A stretch of 64,000 nt of DNA from Parapedobacter sp035556095 (GCF_035556095.1 NZ_DATMFT010000012.1:62001-126000); one strand, 5' to 3'. Positions 8,027-18,197 are shown, counted from the stretch's first letter. A program made the numbers and translations. The notes: generated by a model from the sequence alone, not told the origin.

Positions 8027-11000
8027 ATGCAATTTTTTACAAGATTGGCTGGTTGGCTGTGTAAAACAGCACCCTGTCCGGTCGGTGCCCGGCGGCGCAG
8101 AAAATCAACGAAACTTCTTATGCGACTTAAGATTGTTTTTTTACTAATGGTTTTGGGGGGCGCCCAGCTCACTGCAAAAACCTATGGCCAGCAGTTTAAT
8201 TTAAAGCTTACTGGTGAACCCCTTGAGGCCGCGTTGGAACAAATACGTACCCAAAGCGATTATATTTTCTGGTATAATAAAAGCATCATCAAAAATTCCA
8301 GGCCGGTTAGCATCAACGTTGCGAATGGCTCAATCGATGATGTGCTACGGGCACTCTTTTCGGATCAGCCATTGAGTTTCACCATCCGTGACAAAACGAT
8401 TGTGATTAAGGAAAAACCTTCGTCTGCAGCGCAGCGGGATTCAATCAGCGGAACGGTAACGGACAGCCTCTCCGGCTTTCCGCTGGAAGGGGTAACGGTG
8501 CTCGTAAAGGCAACCAACAAGGCCGTTGCCACCGGTGCGGAGGGCAATTTCCGTGTTTCAGCGGTCCAGGGCGATACGCTGCTGTTTACCTATTTAGGCT
8601 ATGCTAGCAAGGCGATAAGCGTATCGTACAGCCGCCCGTTGCAGGTACGGTTACAACCGGCGGCAGAGCAGCGGCTGGACGAGGTGGTCATTCTCGGTTT
8701 CGGCCAAACCCAGCGGCGGATTGCCCAAACCGGGTCTACGGCTTCCATAACCACCAAGGAACTCAAGCAAAGCCCCACCGCAAACATCACCAACGCGCTT
8801 GCCGGTCGCTTGCCGGGGCTTATCTCCCTTCAACGGAGTGGCGAACCGGGGAACGATGCTTCTCAACTTTTCATCAGGGGCCGTGCCTCCCTGAACAGTG
8901 TATCCCCACTCGTAACGATTGACGGGGTACAAAAAGATTATAGTGCCATCAGCTTACTCGACGTCAATGAGATCGAAAGTGTGACCATCCTGAAAGATGC
9001 CTCTGCAACCGCGCTGTACGGGGTAAAAGGTGCAAACGGCGTTATCATCGTTACCACCAAGCGGGGGGCGATTGGAAAACCCAGGATCAATTTTTCAATG
9101 GAAAGTGCACTGCAGAACCCGGTACAGGTCCCCGAGTTTTTAAATTCTTATGAGTTTGCACAACTGGCCAATGAGGCCTATCTGAATGACAATCCAACGG
9201 GTACGCCATTGTACGATGACGCAGCTCTTGAACATTACCGGTTGGGCGATAGGCCGCTGATTTATCCGGATGTAGACTGGATGGAATCGATCATGAAGCC
9301 GGGCTTACAGCACCGTGCAAACTTTAATATCAGTGGCGGTGGTGAAATAGCCCGTTATTTTGTAAATGTGGGTTACCTGGACCAAGGGGGTGTATACCGC
9401 GCCGAGAAAAACGATGTTTATGATCCCAACGCCAACTTCAAAAGGTACAACTTCCGGTCGAACGTCGATATCAACTTCGATGACAATTTTACGGTAGGCC
9501 TTAGCCTATATGGCGCCATCGAAGATAAGCGTAATCCCAATTATACAGATGCCGATATCTTCTGGACGCTGATACAGGTGCCGCCAAACTATGGGCCAAT
9601 CAAATGGCCGAACGGCTATTATAGCAAAGGCAACGATGTACAGAATCCGTTCTGGCTACTCAATGAAAGCGGCTACTCACAATCGTTCAACTCGTCGCTG
9701 TCGGGGATGCTGAGTGCCGAAAGGAAATTGGACGTTATCACGCCGGGGCTTTCCGTTAAAGGGAACTATTCTTTTGACGGATATTTCCGCAACAGCCTTA
9801 CCCGCTGGGCGCGCACCTTGCAGGCCAAATATAACAGCGGGTATTTTGAGGATGCGAGCAGTTATACGTTTTTCAATGATGAACTACCGCTCCAGGCACC
9901 CAGCTCGTCCTATACGCAGAACCGCGATGTATGGATGGACCTCTCTTTAAACTACAACCGGGCATTCGGCGGTCACGATGTGACCGGGCTCCTGCTGGCC
10001 AATCGTACCCACCGCGTGCTGGGTAATCAGGTGCCTTACGTGTTGCAGGGGCTTGTGGGCCGGTTGGTGTATAACTATAAAAACCGCTACCTGGCCGAAA
10101 TCAATGGAGCTTATAACGGCACCGACAATTTCGCCAAGCACAATCGCTACGGATTTTTTCCGGCATTTTCGGTGGGATACGTGCTTTCTGAAGAAGAGTT
10201 CCTGAAAAACTCACCTACTGTCAATTTCCTGAAATTAAGGGCGTCATACGGCCTGGTGGGGAATGACCAATTGGCAGGCCGCAGGTGGCCCTTTGTTTCA
10301 GAGTACGGCGCATCGGCCGGCTATGTATTTGGCGAGACCCTCTCCAATGCAATCGGCGGCACTTCGGAAGGGGCCATGGCTAATCCGGATGTAAGGTGGG
10401 AAATCGCCGAAAAAACCAATATCGGCGTAGAATTGGGTCTGTGGAACGATTTGATTGGGCTGAAAGCCGATGTATTCTATGAAAACCGCAGGGATATCCT
10501 CATCAGCCGCAATACGGTGCCTGGTATCATCGGCGCATCTGCCGGCCAGCTGCCTACCGTAAACTGGGGCAAGGTTGAAAACAAAGGGTTTGAAATCGAG
10601 CTCAACCACCGTAAGCGGTTTGGTGCAATCAACTACTTCGTCAATTCCAATTTCTCCTTTGCCCGCAATCAGGTGCTATTTATGGATGAAGCTGATGTGG
10701 CATATCCCTGGCAACGTATGACGGGCAGGACAATCGGCCAACTGTATGGCCTTACCGCTATCGGCTTTTTCCAAAGCCAGGAAGAGATCGACCAGGGCCC
10801 CACGCAGTTTGGAAATGTGATACCCGGCGACATCAAATACGCCGACTTGAATAAGGATGGACTCATTGACCACAACGATGAGGGCGCTATCGGTACCAGC
10901 AACACACCTGAGATATTCTATGGCATCGCCGGTGGGCTTGGTTGGCGGAATGTGGACTTCAGCGTGCTATTCCAAGGGTCTGCCAATTCGTCCCGCCACG

Positions 11001-11383
11001 TGGAAGGCCCTGCTATATGGGAATTTTTCCAAGGAGGCAAGGTGGCCGATCTGCATCGCGGCCGGTGGACCCCCGAGACGGCAGCTACTGCCACTTACCC
11101 TGCGCTGCACTACGGCGCCAGCGCGAACAACTTCCGGACATCGTCGTTTTTCGTGGATAACACGAGTTATCTCCGTCTCAAGAATGTGGAGTTGGGATAC
11201 ACCTTCAGGGAGGGGCTGGTAACGCGTCAACTTGGTCTTTCGTCAATCCGTGTATACTCGAATGCCGTTAATCTATTTACGTGGAGTAGCGCACGTTTAT
11301 TCGACCCTGAAAATTACAGTGGCTATGGTGCAGTGTACCCGCCTACCAGGGTGTTTAATTTTGGTATTTCCGTGAGCTTTTAA
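8027..11383 (+). CDS. SusC/RagA-family TonB-dependent receptor with STN signalling domain
   Basis: Outer-membrane importer of 1118 residues. A long basic leader ending MRLKIVFLLMVLGGAQL is followed by an STN domain (about 55-110, LTGEPLEAALEQIRTQSDYI), a CarboxypepD_reg-like domain (ISGTVTDSLSGFPLEGVTV, about 140-210), the plug (LAGRLPGLISLQRSG through GANGVIIVTTKRG, about 245-340) and a beta-barrel ending in the aromatic NFGISVSF. The STN domain and the FecI/FecR genes just upstream show that it both imports and signals. The long leader from 8027 is usual for STN-bearing SusC proteins; ATG 8120 is the alternative start. The cargo is probably an oligosaccharide bound by the SusD partner. Confidence 0.95.
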   Translation: MQFFTRLAGWLCKTAPCPVGARRRRKSTKLLMRLKIVFLLMVLGGAQLTAKTYGQQFNLKLTGEPLEAALEQIRTQSDYIFWYNKSIIKNSRPVSINVANGSIDDVLRALFSDQPLSFTIRDKTIVIKEKPSSAAQRDSISGTVTDSLSGFPLEGVTVLVKATNKAVATGAEGNFRVSAVQGDTLLFTYLGYASKAISVSYSRPLQVRLQPAAEQRLDEVVILGFGQTQRRIAQTGSTASITTKELKQSPTANITNALAGRLPGLISLQRSGEPGNDASQLFIRGRASLNSVSPLVTIDGVQKDYSAISLLDVNEIESVTILKDASATALYGVKGANGVIIVTTKRGAIGKPRINFSMESALQNPVQVPEFLNSYEFAQLANEAYLNDNPTGTPLYDDAALEHYRLGDRPLIYPDVDWMESIMKPGLQHRANFNISGGGEIARYFVNVGYLDQGGVYRAEKNDVYDPNANFKRYNFRSNVDINFDDNFTVGLSLYGAIEDKRNPNYTDADIFWTLIQVPPNYGPIKWPNGYYSKGNDVQNPFWLLNESGYSQSFNSSLSGMLSAERKLDVITPGLSVKGNYSFDGYFRNSLTRWARTLQAKYNSGYFEDASSYTFFNDELPLQAPSSSYTQNRDVWMDLSLNYNRAFGGHDVTGLLLANRTHRVLGNQVPYVLQGLVGRLVYNYKNRYLAEINGAYNGTDNFAKHNRYGFFPAFSVGYVLSEEEFLKNSPTVNFLKLRASYGLVGNDQLAGRRWPFVSEYGASAGYVFGETLSNAIGGTSEGAMANPDVRWEIAEKTNIGVELGLWNDLIGLKADVFYENRRDILISRNTVPGIIGASAGQLPTVNWGKVENKGFEIELNHRKRFGAINYFVNSNFSFARNQVLFMDEADVAYPWQRMTGRTIGQLYGLTAIGFFQSQEEIDQGPTQFGNVIPGDIKYADLNKDGLIDHNDEGAIGTSNTPEIFYGIAGGLGWRNVDFSVLFQGSANSSRHVEGPAIWEFFQGGKVADLHRGRWTPETAATATYPALHYGASANNFRTSSFFVDNTSYLRLKNVELGYTFREGLVTRQLGLSSIRVYSNAVNLFTWSSARLFDPENYSGYGAVYPPTRVFNFGISVSF

Positions 11384-11511
11384 TCCATACGAATGATGGA
11401 ACCCATGATAGTCCACCCTCATCCCGTGAATGCGCCATTTAAAAACTTAGCGCAGCGATCTCATTGATGTCGCTGAAAAACAAACAAAATGTCAATAAAC
11501 AATTTATTCGA

Positions 11512-13176
11512 ATGAAGAAGAAATTATTGTCAGCTATCCGCATCGGAATACCATGCGCCATCTATATTTTACTGTTTTCTGCATGCAGCAAAATTGATGA
11601 ATACTTAGATCGTGATCCCGTTGGCGGTCTTTCCGAAAACCAGGTCTTCGGAAGATACAATGAAACGGAGAAATATGTTGCCGGATTATACGGCCGTGTC
11701 CATACCCGCTCGGAATGGTGGCCTGCCGCCGAAGGCTCCAACAAGACCTTTTCGTATGCTGCGGCGAGCGATGAAGCACTTTGCTCTGTGCAGTACCCCA
11801 ATGGGCCGCACGAGTTTACCCAAGGCACCATCAACGCCAACCACAACCCACTGGATCGCTGGCTCGACCTTTACGCCTCGATACGTGCCGCCAACCTGTT
11901 CCTGGAAAAAATAGAACTGTTGGTGCCTCAGAACAATGTGCAGACAGTGGGTAAAAGCCGGATGATTGGCGAAGTCCATTTTCTCCGTGCTTTTTATTAC
12001 ATGGAGCTATTCAAACGATACGGTGGCATCCCGTTGGTAGACCGCGTATTGAATGTATCTGACGAGTTGGACCTCGAGCGCAGCAGTGCCGAGGCGACGG
12101 TTGCTTTCATCGCAGCAGACTGCGATGCAGCGGCAGCACTGCTGCCGTTGGAACATGCTGCCATCGACTTGGGCCGTGCCACAAAGGGGGCAGCCCTCAT
12201 GCTGAAGGCAAGGGCCCATATTTTCGGCGCAAGCTTGTTGCATAATCCGCAGCAGGATAAAGACCGCTGGCTGGCAGCCGCCAATGCGGCCAAGGCCGTG
12301 ATGGACCTCAACCACTACGAAGTGGACGATGATTATGCGGCGCTTTCGCACAAACGGGTGGCGAAGAACCTGATTTTTCAGTCCAATATCAACCAGACCG
12401 ACTGGGTGCATTTTAACCTGTTGCCGAGTTTGGGCGGGCAGGCCCGCGTGCAACCGCTGCAAAACCTGGTTGACGCTTATGAGATGCAGGCAACAGGCCT
12501 ACCCATCGATGAAGATCCGGCTTATGATGCCGTGAACAGTCCATACGTGGGGCGCGATCCACGGTTTTATCACTCCATTATTTATGACGGCAGTACCTTT
12601 AAAGGCAACACGGTATACACATACCTCGGTGCCCCGGGGGGCAATGACGTACAGCGCTGGGGTGGCGAGCGGCGTACGCAGACTGGATACTATCTGCGCA
12701 AGATGCTTGATGAGAACGGGAGCATAACACCCAATAACATCGTAGGCGACCACTTCTGGATTTTTATGCGCTATGAAGAAACCCTTTTGTACTTCGCAGA
12801 GGCGATGAATGAGTATCTTGATGCTCCGGATGACCGGGTATATGCCGCGGTGAATGAGGTGCGGACCCGCGTGGGGATGCCGGCCCTACCGGCAGGCATG
12901 GACAAGGAAGACATGAGGAGCCGCATCCGCAATGAACGTCGGGTAGAATTTGCATTTGAAGGAATCCGTTTCTGGGATATCCGTCGGTGGCGTATCGGCG
13001 GGGAGGTGATGACCAAAGCCCGCGGCATAATCATTGATGGTTCGGTGACACCGCGCAAGCACTGGAATAACGACTTGGAAGAACGGGTGTACCGGCCTGA
13101 ATTTGACTTGTTTCCCATCCCCCAGTCCGAACGCAATAAACACAAGAAACTGGGACAAAATCCGGACTATCAATAA
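11512..13176 (+). CDS. SusD/RagB-family nutrient-binding lipoprotein
   Basis: Surface lipoprotein of about 554 residues that caps the SusC barrel and binds glycan. The signal peptide (MKKKLLSAIRIGIPC...) ends in lipobox LFSAC; the mature protein starts with the family-typical SKIDEYLDRDP. The helical core includes GEVHFLRAFYYMELFKRYGGIPLV and a C-terminal block (RNERRVEFAFEGIRFWDIRRW) diagnostic of SusD proteins. The end (LFPIPQSERNKHKKLGQNPDY) is also typical. The frame can be extended to TTG 11464, but the ATG at 11512 places the signal peptide correctly. Confidence 0.95.
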   Translation: MKKKLLSAIRIGIPCAIYILLFSACSKIDEYLDRDPVGGLSENQVFGRYNETEKYVAGLYGRVHTRSEWWPAAEGSNKTFSYAAASDEALCSVQYPNGPHEFTQGTINANHNPLDRWLDLYASIRAANLFLEKIELLVPQNNVQTVGKSRMIGEVHFLRAFYYMELFKRYGGIPLVDRVLNVSDELDLERSSAEATVAFIAADCDAAAALLPLEHAAIDLGRATKGAALMLKARAHIFGASLLHNPQQDKDRWLAAANAAKAVMDLNHYEVDDDYAALSHKRVAKNLIFQSNINQTDWVHFNLLPSLGGQARVQPLQNLVDAYEMQATGLPIDEDPAYDAVNSPYVGRDPRFYHSIIYDGSTFKGNTVYTYLGAPGGNDVQRWGGERRTQTGYYLRKMLDENGSITPNNIVGDHFWIFMRYEETLLYFAEAMNEYLDAPDDRVYAAVNEVRTRVGMPALPAGMDKEDMRSRIRNERRVEFAFEGIRFWDIRRWRIGGEVMTKARGIIIDGSVTPRKHWNNDLEERVYRPEFDLFPIPQSERNKHKKLGQNPDYQ

Positions 13177-13238
13177 TCAACGAAGGTCGGGTACTTTATT
13201 TATCAGCAGGTATTAATGAACCAATTAACTGTACAAAA

Positions 13239-14540
13239 ATGAAAATTATTAGTCTAATAGCCTTTAGTTTATTGTCTTTTGGGGCGTGTGTGGATGGGAC
13301 CATAGAAATCCCGGAAGATACGCCAATCCTGATCGAGGCGCCGGAACCCGAGCCTCCGGGCGAATTGGATAACCTCGTTATCGGCGTATACTGGCCGCCT
13401 ACGTGGGAGCAGGTAACCGATGCGCAGTTTGATATGCTAGCCGATGCACATGTGGACATGTTGCAGTATGTCATTACGTATACTGAAGCACAGAATATGA
13501 CCATTCTCGATAAAAGCCGCGATAGGGGGATGCGTTCCATTATTTTTGACGCGCGGGCTTACGGTTCTGATGCGGAGCTTGCCGACATGGTGAATGCATA
13601 CCGCTCGCATGCCGGACTGGGCGGGTACTACATCAAAGATGAGCCGTCTCCCGCCGAACTGGATTGGGCGGCAGCGATTTATAATAAGATTTACGAATTA
13701 GACGCGGATCATATTCCGCACGTGAATCTTTTTCCGAGTTTCGCGACCCACTTTACCGAGGGGATCGATTACAAAAATGATTACATGCAAGGCTGGATCA
13801 ACCGTGTAGGGGGGGCAGCCCGGATGAAATTCCTGTCGCTTGATGTATACCCATTCATGGCAGATGGCACGTTCAACCCTGTTTATTACCATGAACTGGA
13901 TAGGTTGCGGTCTGTGGCGCTTGAGAATGGCGATATCCGCACATCGGCTTATCTGCAATCGCTGGGCGTGGAAGGTGCATACCGGCGGCCCAATGAGCAT
14001 GAACTGCGGTATAATGTATATTCCATGTTGGCATACGGCATTAAGTATCCGGTATGGTTTACCTATTGTACGCCGGATAACACGGTGAACGAGACCTTTA
14101 CAGAGGCTATTATTGATCGGGATGGGAATAAGACAGATCTGTATGTACCATTTAAGACCCTCAATGGCGAGATGAAGGCGCTTGGCAGCAAGCTGTTCGT
14201 TATGCAATCACAAATAGTTTACCATACAGGCGAGGGGGTACCCTCCGGTGTGGAGAGCCTGCCCGCCGAGTATTTTGTACAACCGGATAACCCGAATGAG
14301 GATTTGCTTATTGCACAGCTGAAAAACTGGCCGGAAGGTGGCAGGAATTACGCAATGATTGTAAATAAGTCGCTTACCGAGGCTAAGGAACTAACGTTTA
14401 ACATCGCAGGTTGGATTACCGACATGGATGAGGTTTCAAAAACTACCGGATCCGAAAATCCGATTACCATCAATGAAGGGAAGGTGACGCTTACCTTTAT
14501 GCCCGGAGAGGGCCGGCTTTTCGGCTTCAAGCCGTTCTAA
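13239..14540 (+). CDS. TIM-barrel glycosidase-like lipoprotein
   Basis: Lipoprotein of 433 residues (MKIISLIAFSLLSFGAC, lipobox FGAC). After a Pro/Glu-rich linker, a barrel-like domain runs from IGVYWPPTW to about residue 340. GGYYIKDEPSPAEL has an acidic pair at a strand end, as in clan-A-like glycosidases; MKFLSLDVYPF and YGIKYPVWFTYC look like later barrel strands. The last ~90 residues look like a beta-sandwich. It is the third gene of the SusC/SusD operon and the only candidate enzyme there, so surface cleavage of the imported glycan is plausible. I cannot assign a CAZy family. Confidence 0.6.
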   Translation: MKIISLIAFSLLSFGACVDGTIEIPEDTPILIEAPEPEPPGELDNLVIGVYWPPTWEQVTDAQFDMLADAHVDMLQYVITYTEAQNMTILDKSRDRGMRSIIFDARAYGSDAELADMVNAYRSHAGLGGYYIKDEPSPAELDWAAAIYNKIYELDADHIPHVNLFPSFATHFTEGIDYKNDYMQGWINRVGGAARMKFLSLDVYPFMADGTFNPVYYHELDRLRSVALENGDIRTSAYLQSLGVEGAYRRPNEHELRYNVYSMLAYGIKYPVWFTYCTPDNTVNETFTEAIIDRDGNKTDLYVPFKTLNGEMKALGSKLFVMQSQIVYHTGEGVPSGVESLPAEYFVQPDNPNEDLLIAQLKNWPEGGRNYAMIVNKSLTEAKELTFNIAGWITDMDEVSKTTGSENPITINEGKVTLTFMPGEGRLFGFKPF

Positions 14541-14552
14541 TCTGACGTAACG

Positions 14553-14596
14553 AAAAGCCTCCCCGCTATGCAGCTGCGTAGCAGGGAGGCTTTTTT
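14553..14596 (+). terminator. Rho-independent terminator of the first glycan operon
   Basis: GCCTCCC (14557-14563) pairs with GGGAGGC (14584-14590), extended outward by AAAA/TTTT and inward by GCTA/TAGC, followed by six T. It begins 12 nt after the stop at 14540 and lies between convergent genes. Confidence 0.92.
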
Positions 14597-14628
14597 AATG
14601 TTGGTTTGTGTAGCGCCTGCCATGCAAC

Positions 14629-15528
14629 CTAATCCGGTTGGTTATCCATCACCAAGGTTTGGTTGTTGCCTTGAAAGGCCATCCGGTATTCTTTTGGACT
14701 TTGCCCGGTAATCTCCCGGAATTGCCGGTTAAAATATGATAGATTCTTAAAACCGCATTCGTAGCAAATCCGTAGGATATCCCATTCTTCGTTGAGCAGC
14801 AAGTTGGTGGCATGCGTGATACGGACGTTGTTGACAAATTGCGAGAACGTTTGTTCCATACGTCGCTTGAAATACCGGCAGAAGGCAGCATCGTTGAGAT
14901 GGATAAGGCGGGCAGCGGTCTTGCTGTCGAGGTCATCCCGGAAGTTTTCGATCACATATTTGAGCACCGGCTCCAACCGCGCTGAATCTTTATTAGTTAG
15001 CTTCATCGCCGATTGCGTCTCGTTAAGCACCTTTATATCCAGTGGCGGCAGCCGCGATACCTCGTTGAGCAATTGCAGGAATGTGATAAGTTCGTCCATC
15101 CCACTTTGCGCGGTGACGTGTTCGAATAGCTCATAGATGCGGGGCGGCACATACTGGATTTGAAGGCCAAAAGACGATTTGTTGAGTACCTCTTTGATTT
15201 TGATGTAAGCTGTATTCTCGAAAAAACCTTGCCCTAAGAAGTCGTCCTTAAAAAAGATGGCCACCGCATGTGCGTTTTCGCCCTGCTCGATAAATCCCTT
15301 TTCGTTATAGAAACAGTGCCCGAAGCCCGGCCCAAAAAGGTACACATCGCCTTCTTGGAAGTTCATCATCTGTTTGCCAGCGTAGAGCTTGCCATAGCTT
15401 TTTTTAATCCAGATCAACTCATAAAGGTCATGGAAATGGAAAGGCGACGTAAAATACGGCTGAATGTACTCCTTGATGAGGAAGCCTAAGCCCGCGGGGT
15501 GAGATTGGTGTTCGAAAATAACTTTCAT
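14629..15528 (-). CDS. AraC-family transcriptional regulator
   Basis: One-component regulator of 299 residues. The N-terminal cupin-like sensor (about 1-160) includes HFHDLYELIWIKKSYGKLYAG and FQEGDVYLFGPGFGHCF. The C-terminal AraC DNA-binding domain (about 195-290) has helices SKTAARLIHLNDAAFCRYFKR and the second-turn motif CYECGFKNLSYFNRQFREITG-like ending SPKEYR. The start at 15528 is the first ATG giving the cupin; the frame stays open far upstream without homology. It is divergent from the clan-D glycosidase gene, with a conserved element between them, so control of the larger glycan locus by a sugar ligand is likely. Confidence 0.9.
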   Translation of the reverse strand: MKVIFEHQSHPAGLGFLIKEYIQPYFTSPFHFHDLYELIWIKKSYGKLYAGKQMMNFQEGDVYLFGPGFGHCFYNEKGFIEQGENAHAVAIFFKDDFLGQGFFENTAYIKIKEVLNKSSFGLQIQYVPPRIYELFEHVTAQSGMDELITFLQLLNEVSRLPPLDIKVLNETQSAMKLTNKDSARLEPVLKYVIENFRDDLDSKTAARLIHLNDAAFCRYFKRRMEQTFSQFVNNVRITHATNLLLNEEWDILRICYECGFKNLSYFNRQFREITGQSPKEYRMAFQGNNQTLVMDNQPD

Positions 15529-15634
15529 AATCGGTCCCTTAAACTGGATATGTATGATAGAGGATCGTTTTTGCATTGCATAATTAATCATTTGCCACCG
15601 GATTAACAAATTCCATGTTGTTTTTGAGTCATAG

Positions 15635-15724
15635 GTAAATATTGTGTCGGTTATAGCAAATGGGGTGGTGTCGTGCCGTTCAGATACGCGGTACTTTTGC
15701 TTTATCCGATTAGGTAACCAAATG
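15635..15724. promoter_or_regulatory. Duplicated upstream element, copy A
   Basis: In the 295-nt region between the AraC gene and the glycosidase at 15824. It aligns without gaps to 25692-25781: 71 of 90 positions identical by hand count, including the 19-bp core GCAAATGGGGTGGTGTCGT (15656-15674). GTGTCG occurs twice, 24 nt apart. No standard -33/-7 pair sits at the usual place, so this reads as an operator or an unusual promoter. Confidence 0.7.
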
Positions 15725-15823
15725 AAACAATATAGACAATTGGAACAGAAGCGACAGGGCGATGGGGCAACCACGCTGCTAGCGTATGCATAACAGGATA
15801 ACTCGATTATAAACGACAGTATT

Positions 15824-17884
15824 ATGAATAAGACAACACCAAGGCGGAAATTCATTAAGCAACTGGCCGGGACCACCATGGCCATTGCAGCAGGCACGAC
15901 CTTACTTAAAGCAGAAGATGGGCCTGACATGGCGGTGGCCAACAAGGACGATGCAGATGCGGCAATGTGGCAAGCATCCGAAGATTTAACTTGGGATACC
16001 CTTCGGGGCCATTTCAGAATGAATCTGACGCTCGATCCCCCCGTGCAAAAATGGGAGAAGCAATCGGATGATAAGATTGATGGGATAGCCGGTGAATATC
16101 GGGGCAATGGATACCTGCTGAAGATTGAAGCGGTAGAAAAAGCGCCCCAAACGGTAATCATAAATTTCGACCTCTTCCGCCCAGATGGAATACCTTTCAA
16201 AATGCTGGAAAATCGGATCGAATGTAAGACGAGTTATGCAGGCGTTTATAAGTTGTTTACCACCGGAATGATGGCACAGCAGAATTACCGCGTCGATCTT
16301 CCATTCGTTTTTCACGGCCATTCTCGTGCGCAATTTGAGCATCCCGTTATATGGATGCAGGAAACAGACGGAACCAACACATTGACGATTGGACTCTTGG
16401 AACAAATCCATACCTGTAATCAGGAAGGATCGACCTACAGCCCTGAGAATGGCGGTGAAGCACCGGGGATTGCAAACAGTTATGTGCGTGCCGTGTTAAA
16501 TCGCGCGGTCACCACCGGTGAGCCGATTACGCACTATAAGGATGGCATCTATATAAACGCCAATACCGGTTTAACCTGGTTTGAAGCATTACAGGATTAC
16601 AGCACCGCTGTTGATAAGTTTAGGGACTTCAAGCCCGACCCCATAAGCGATTGGGCATTGAATCCCATGTGGCATTCATGGTATGCCCACGCCGACCGTA
16701 TTGACGAAGCACGCATTCGGAACGATGCGCAACTTGCGGCTAAATTGGGGGTTACCACCATAGAATTGGATGCCGGATGGAATATCCCTTGGGAGTATGG
16801 ATATTCTTTTGACACGGACGGCGATTATTTCTTTGACAGTGGCCGATTCCCTGATCCTGTCGGCATGGTAAAAGAGATGCACGACAATGGTCAACGGGTC
16901 ATATTGCATGTGGCACCCTTTTTAATGGGTAAACAGGCCAAAGTCTGGCCAACGATGAAGGATTGTTTGTTGAAGGTTGATGGGAATCTGCAAGCTTATC
17001 TCGATCCGCGTTTGAAGAAAGTACATGATTATTTGTTGGATGCTTGGGCGTATATGTTCAACACATACAACATTGACGGGTTATGGTATGATTTTCTGGA
17101 GATACCCGAAAAAGCGGATCCTGTTCCAGCTGGTACTCCGACCGTTTCGTCGGACCTTCACGTGGCGTACACGTTGCTCATGCAGCGGCTCTATAAGAAA
17201 GCCCTTGCGTGTAATCCCAACGCGGTTGTTATCTTGAGAAGGGGATCTGCCAACCTCAATGCCAAGACGTATTGCACGCATGTTTGGCCCATGGACGTTC
17301 CTCAAGACTATAATATGAATCGGCGAGATGTCGTGTTTCTCAAAACCTATGGAGAGGGCGTATTAACACACGCATGCTGTACGAGCTGGGCAATTAGTGA
17401 AAGTGATGTCAATGTTGCCAGGCAAATGGCTAGTATTGTCCTTGCAGGCGTCCCGGCCTTTTCGGTCATCCTTCAGGATTCACCAACGACCCATAACCAA
17501 ATCATTAAAGCTTGGCTGGAATTTTATGAACGCAACAAGGAAGATCTTGTGCTGGGGCAATTGACGCCTTTGATCCCCACACCACCGTCCGCCATCTTGA
17601 AAATTGTGCGCAACAGACAGACATTCTTTGGCTTTTTTGAAGCGGTACCAGGCCTCGTAACCGTGGAAGGGGCCCGCAAAATCACTATCATCAATGCGTA
17701 TACCAATCGGACAACAACCCGGGTTGAAGGTGTTACTGGACAATGGAAAGTGGAGGTTTACGACCAGGTGTGGGAAAAGGAACAGGTCATTTCGCTGACA
17801 GCCGATGAAAATAACGGCCTAAACCTGAACCTGTCAGCATCGACCGGGTGCCATACCGTGACGTTGACTAAATTAGATAGTTAA
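15824..17884 (+). CDS. Clan GH-D (GH36/GH27-like) glycosidase with Tat signal
   Basis: Secreted enzyme of 686 residues. The N-terminus has a twin-arginine motif (RRKFIK, residues 7-12) followed by MAIAAGTTLL. A beta-sandwich domain (about 50-240) precedes a TIM barrel with the alpha-galactosidase-like opening HSWYAHADRIDEARI, KLGVTTIELDAGWN and the strand DGLWYDFLEI, where Asp423 is the expected nucleophile. A C-terminal beta domain starts near residue 590. Family members release alpha-linked galactose or related sugars; the substrate here is unknown. It is the first gene after copy A of the duplicated element and is divergent from the AraC regulator. Confidence 0.78.
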   Translation: MNKTTPRRKFIKQLAGTTMAIAAGTTLLKAEDGPDMAVANKDDADAAMWQASEDLTWDTLRGHFRMNLTLDPPVQKWEKQSDDKIDGIAGEYRGNGYLLKIEAVEKAPQTVIINFDLFRPDGIPFKMLENRIECKTSYAGVYKLFTTGMMAQQNYRVDLPFVFHGHSRAQFEHPVIWMQETDGTNTLTIGLLEQIHTCNQEGSTYSPENGGEAPGIANSYVRAVLNRAVTTGEPITHYKDGIYINANTGLTWFEALQDYSTAVDKFRDFKPDPISDWALNPMWHSWYAHADRIDEARIRNDAQLAAKLGVTTIELDAGWNIPWEYGYSFDTDGDYFFDSGRFPDPVGMVKEMHDNGQRVILHVAPFLMGKQAKVWPTMKDCLLKVDGNLQAYLDPRLKKVHDYLLDAWAYMFNTYNIDGLWYDFLEIPEKADPVPAGTPTVSSDLHVAYTLLMQRLYKKALACNPNAVVILRRGSANLNAKTYCTHVWPMDVPQDYNMNRRDVVFLKTYGEGVLTHACCTSWAISESDVNVARQMASIVLAGVPAFSVILQDSPTTHNQIIKAWLEFYERNKEDLVLGQLTPLIPTPPSAILKIVRNRQTFFGFFEAVPGLVTVEGARKITIINAYTNRTTTRVEGVTGQWKVEVYDQVWEKEQVISLTADENNGLNLNLSASTGCHTVTLTKLDS

Positions 17885-18197
17885 AATTGATTGTGTATGT
17901 GTCGGGTATGCTTTTTAAAAACAATAATGGTAAGCAGGTGGCCCCCCAGTTTTCCTCATTCTTCCTTGAAGTAAATAGTGTACCGTTAATCGCAAATTCA
18001 GTGGTGTTAAGAGAGCCCGCCGACGTCTATTTTTGTTTTATCATGGGTAATAACAGGTGGGAAGCATGAATTGCCCGATAAAAAATGCGTAACTAGATTA
18101 TCATGCTCGTTTTTCACAATGAGTGGATTACCTAACCGCGCGGGTAAAATGAGTTTCGATGCGAGTTGAATTAATTTATATTTAAATTTATGTTAAC
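17885..18197. other. 313-nt gene-free stretch before the second SusC gene
   Basis: I see no convincing gene. A 60-codon frame from TTG 17887 has no ribosome site and no recognisable product. The last 40 nt before ATG 18198 are very AT-rich and may hold the SusC promoter or a leader, but no clear TTG/TAnnTTTG pair stands out. No copy of the duplicated 90-bp element is present. Confidence 0.5.

Noticed and set aside
15529..16200. Upstream extension of the AraC gene to 523 codons
   Set aside because: The extra 224 codons run antisense through the next gene and its regulatory region and show no domain. The cupin begins exactly at ATG 15528.
17887..18069. 60-codon frame after the clan-D enzyme
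   Set aside because: It needs a TTG start, has no ribosome site, and the product has no recognisable domain or signal.
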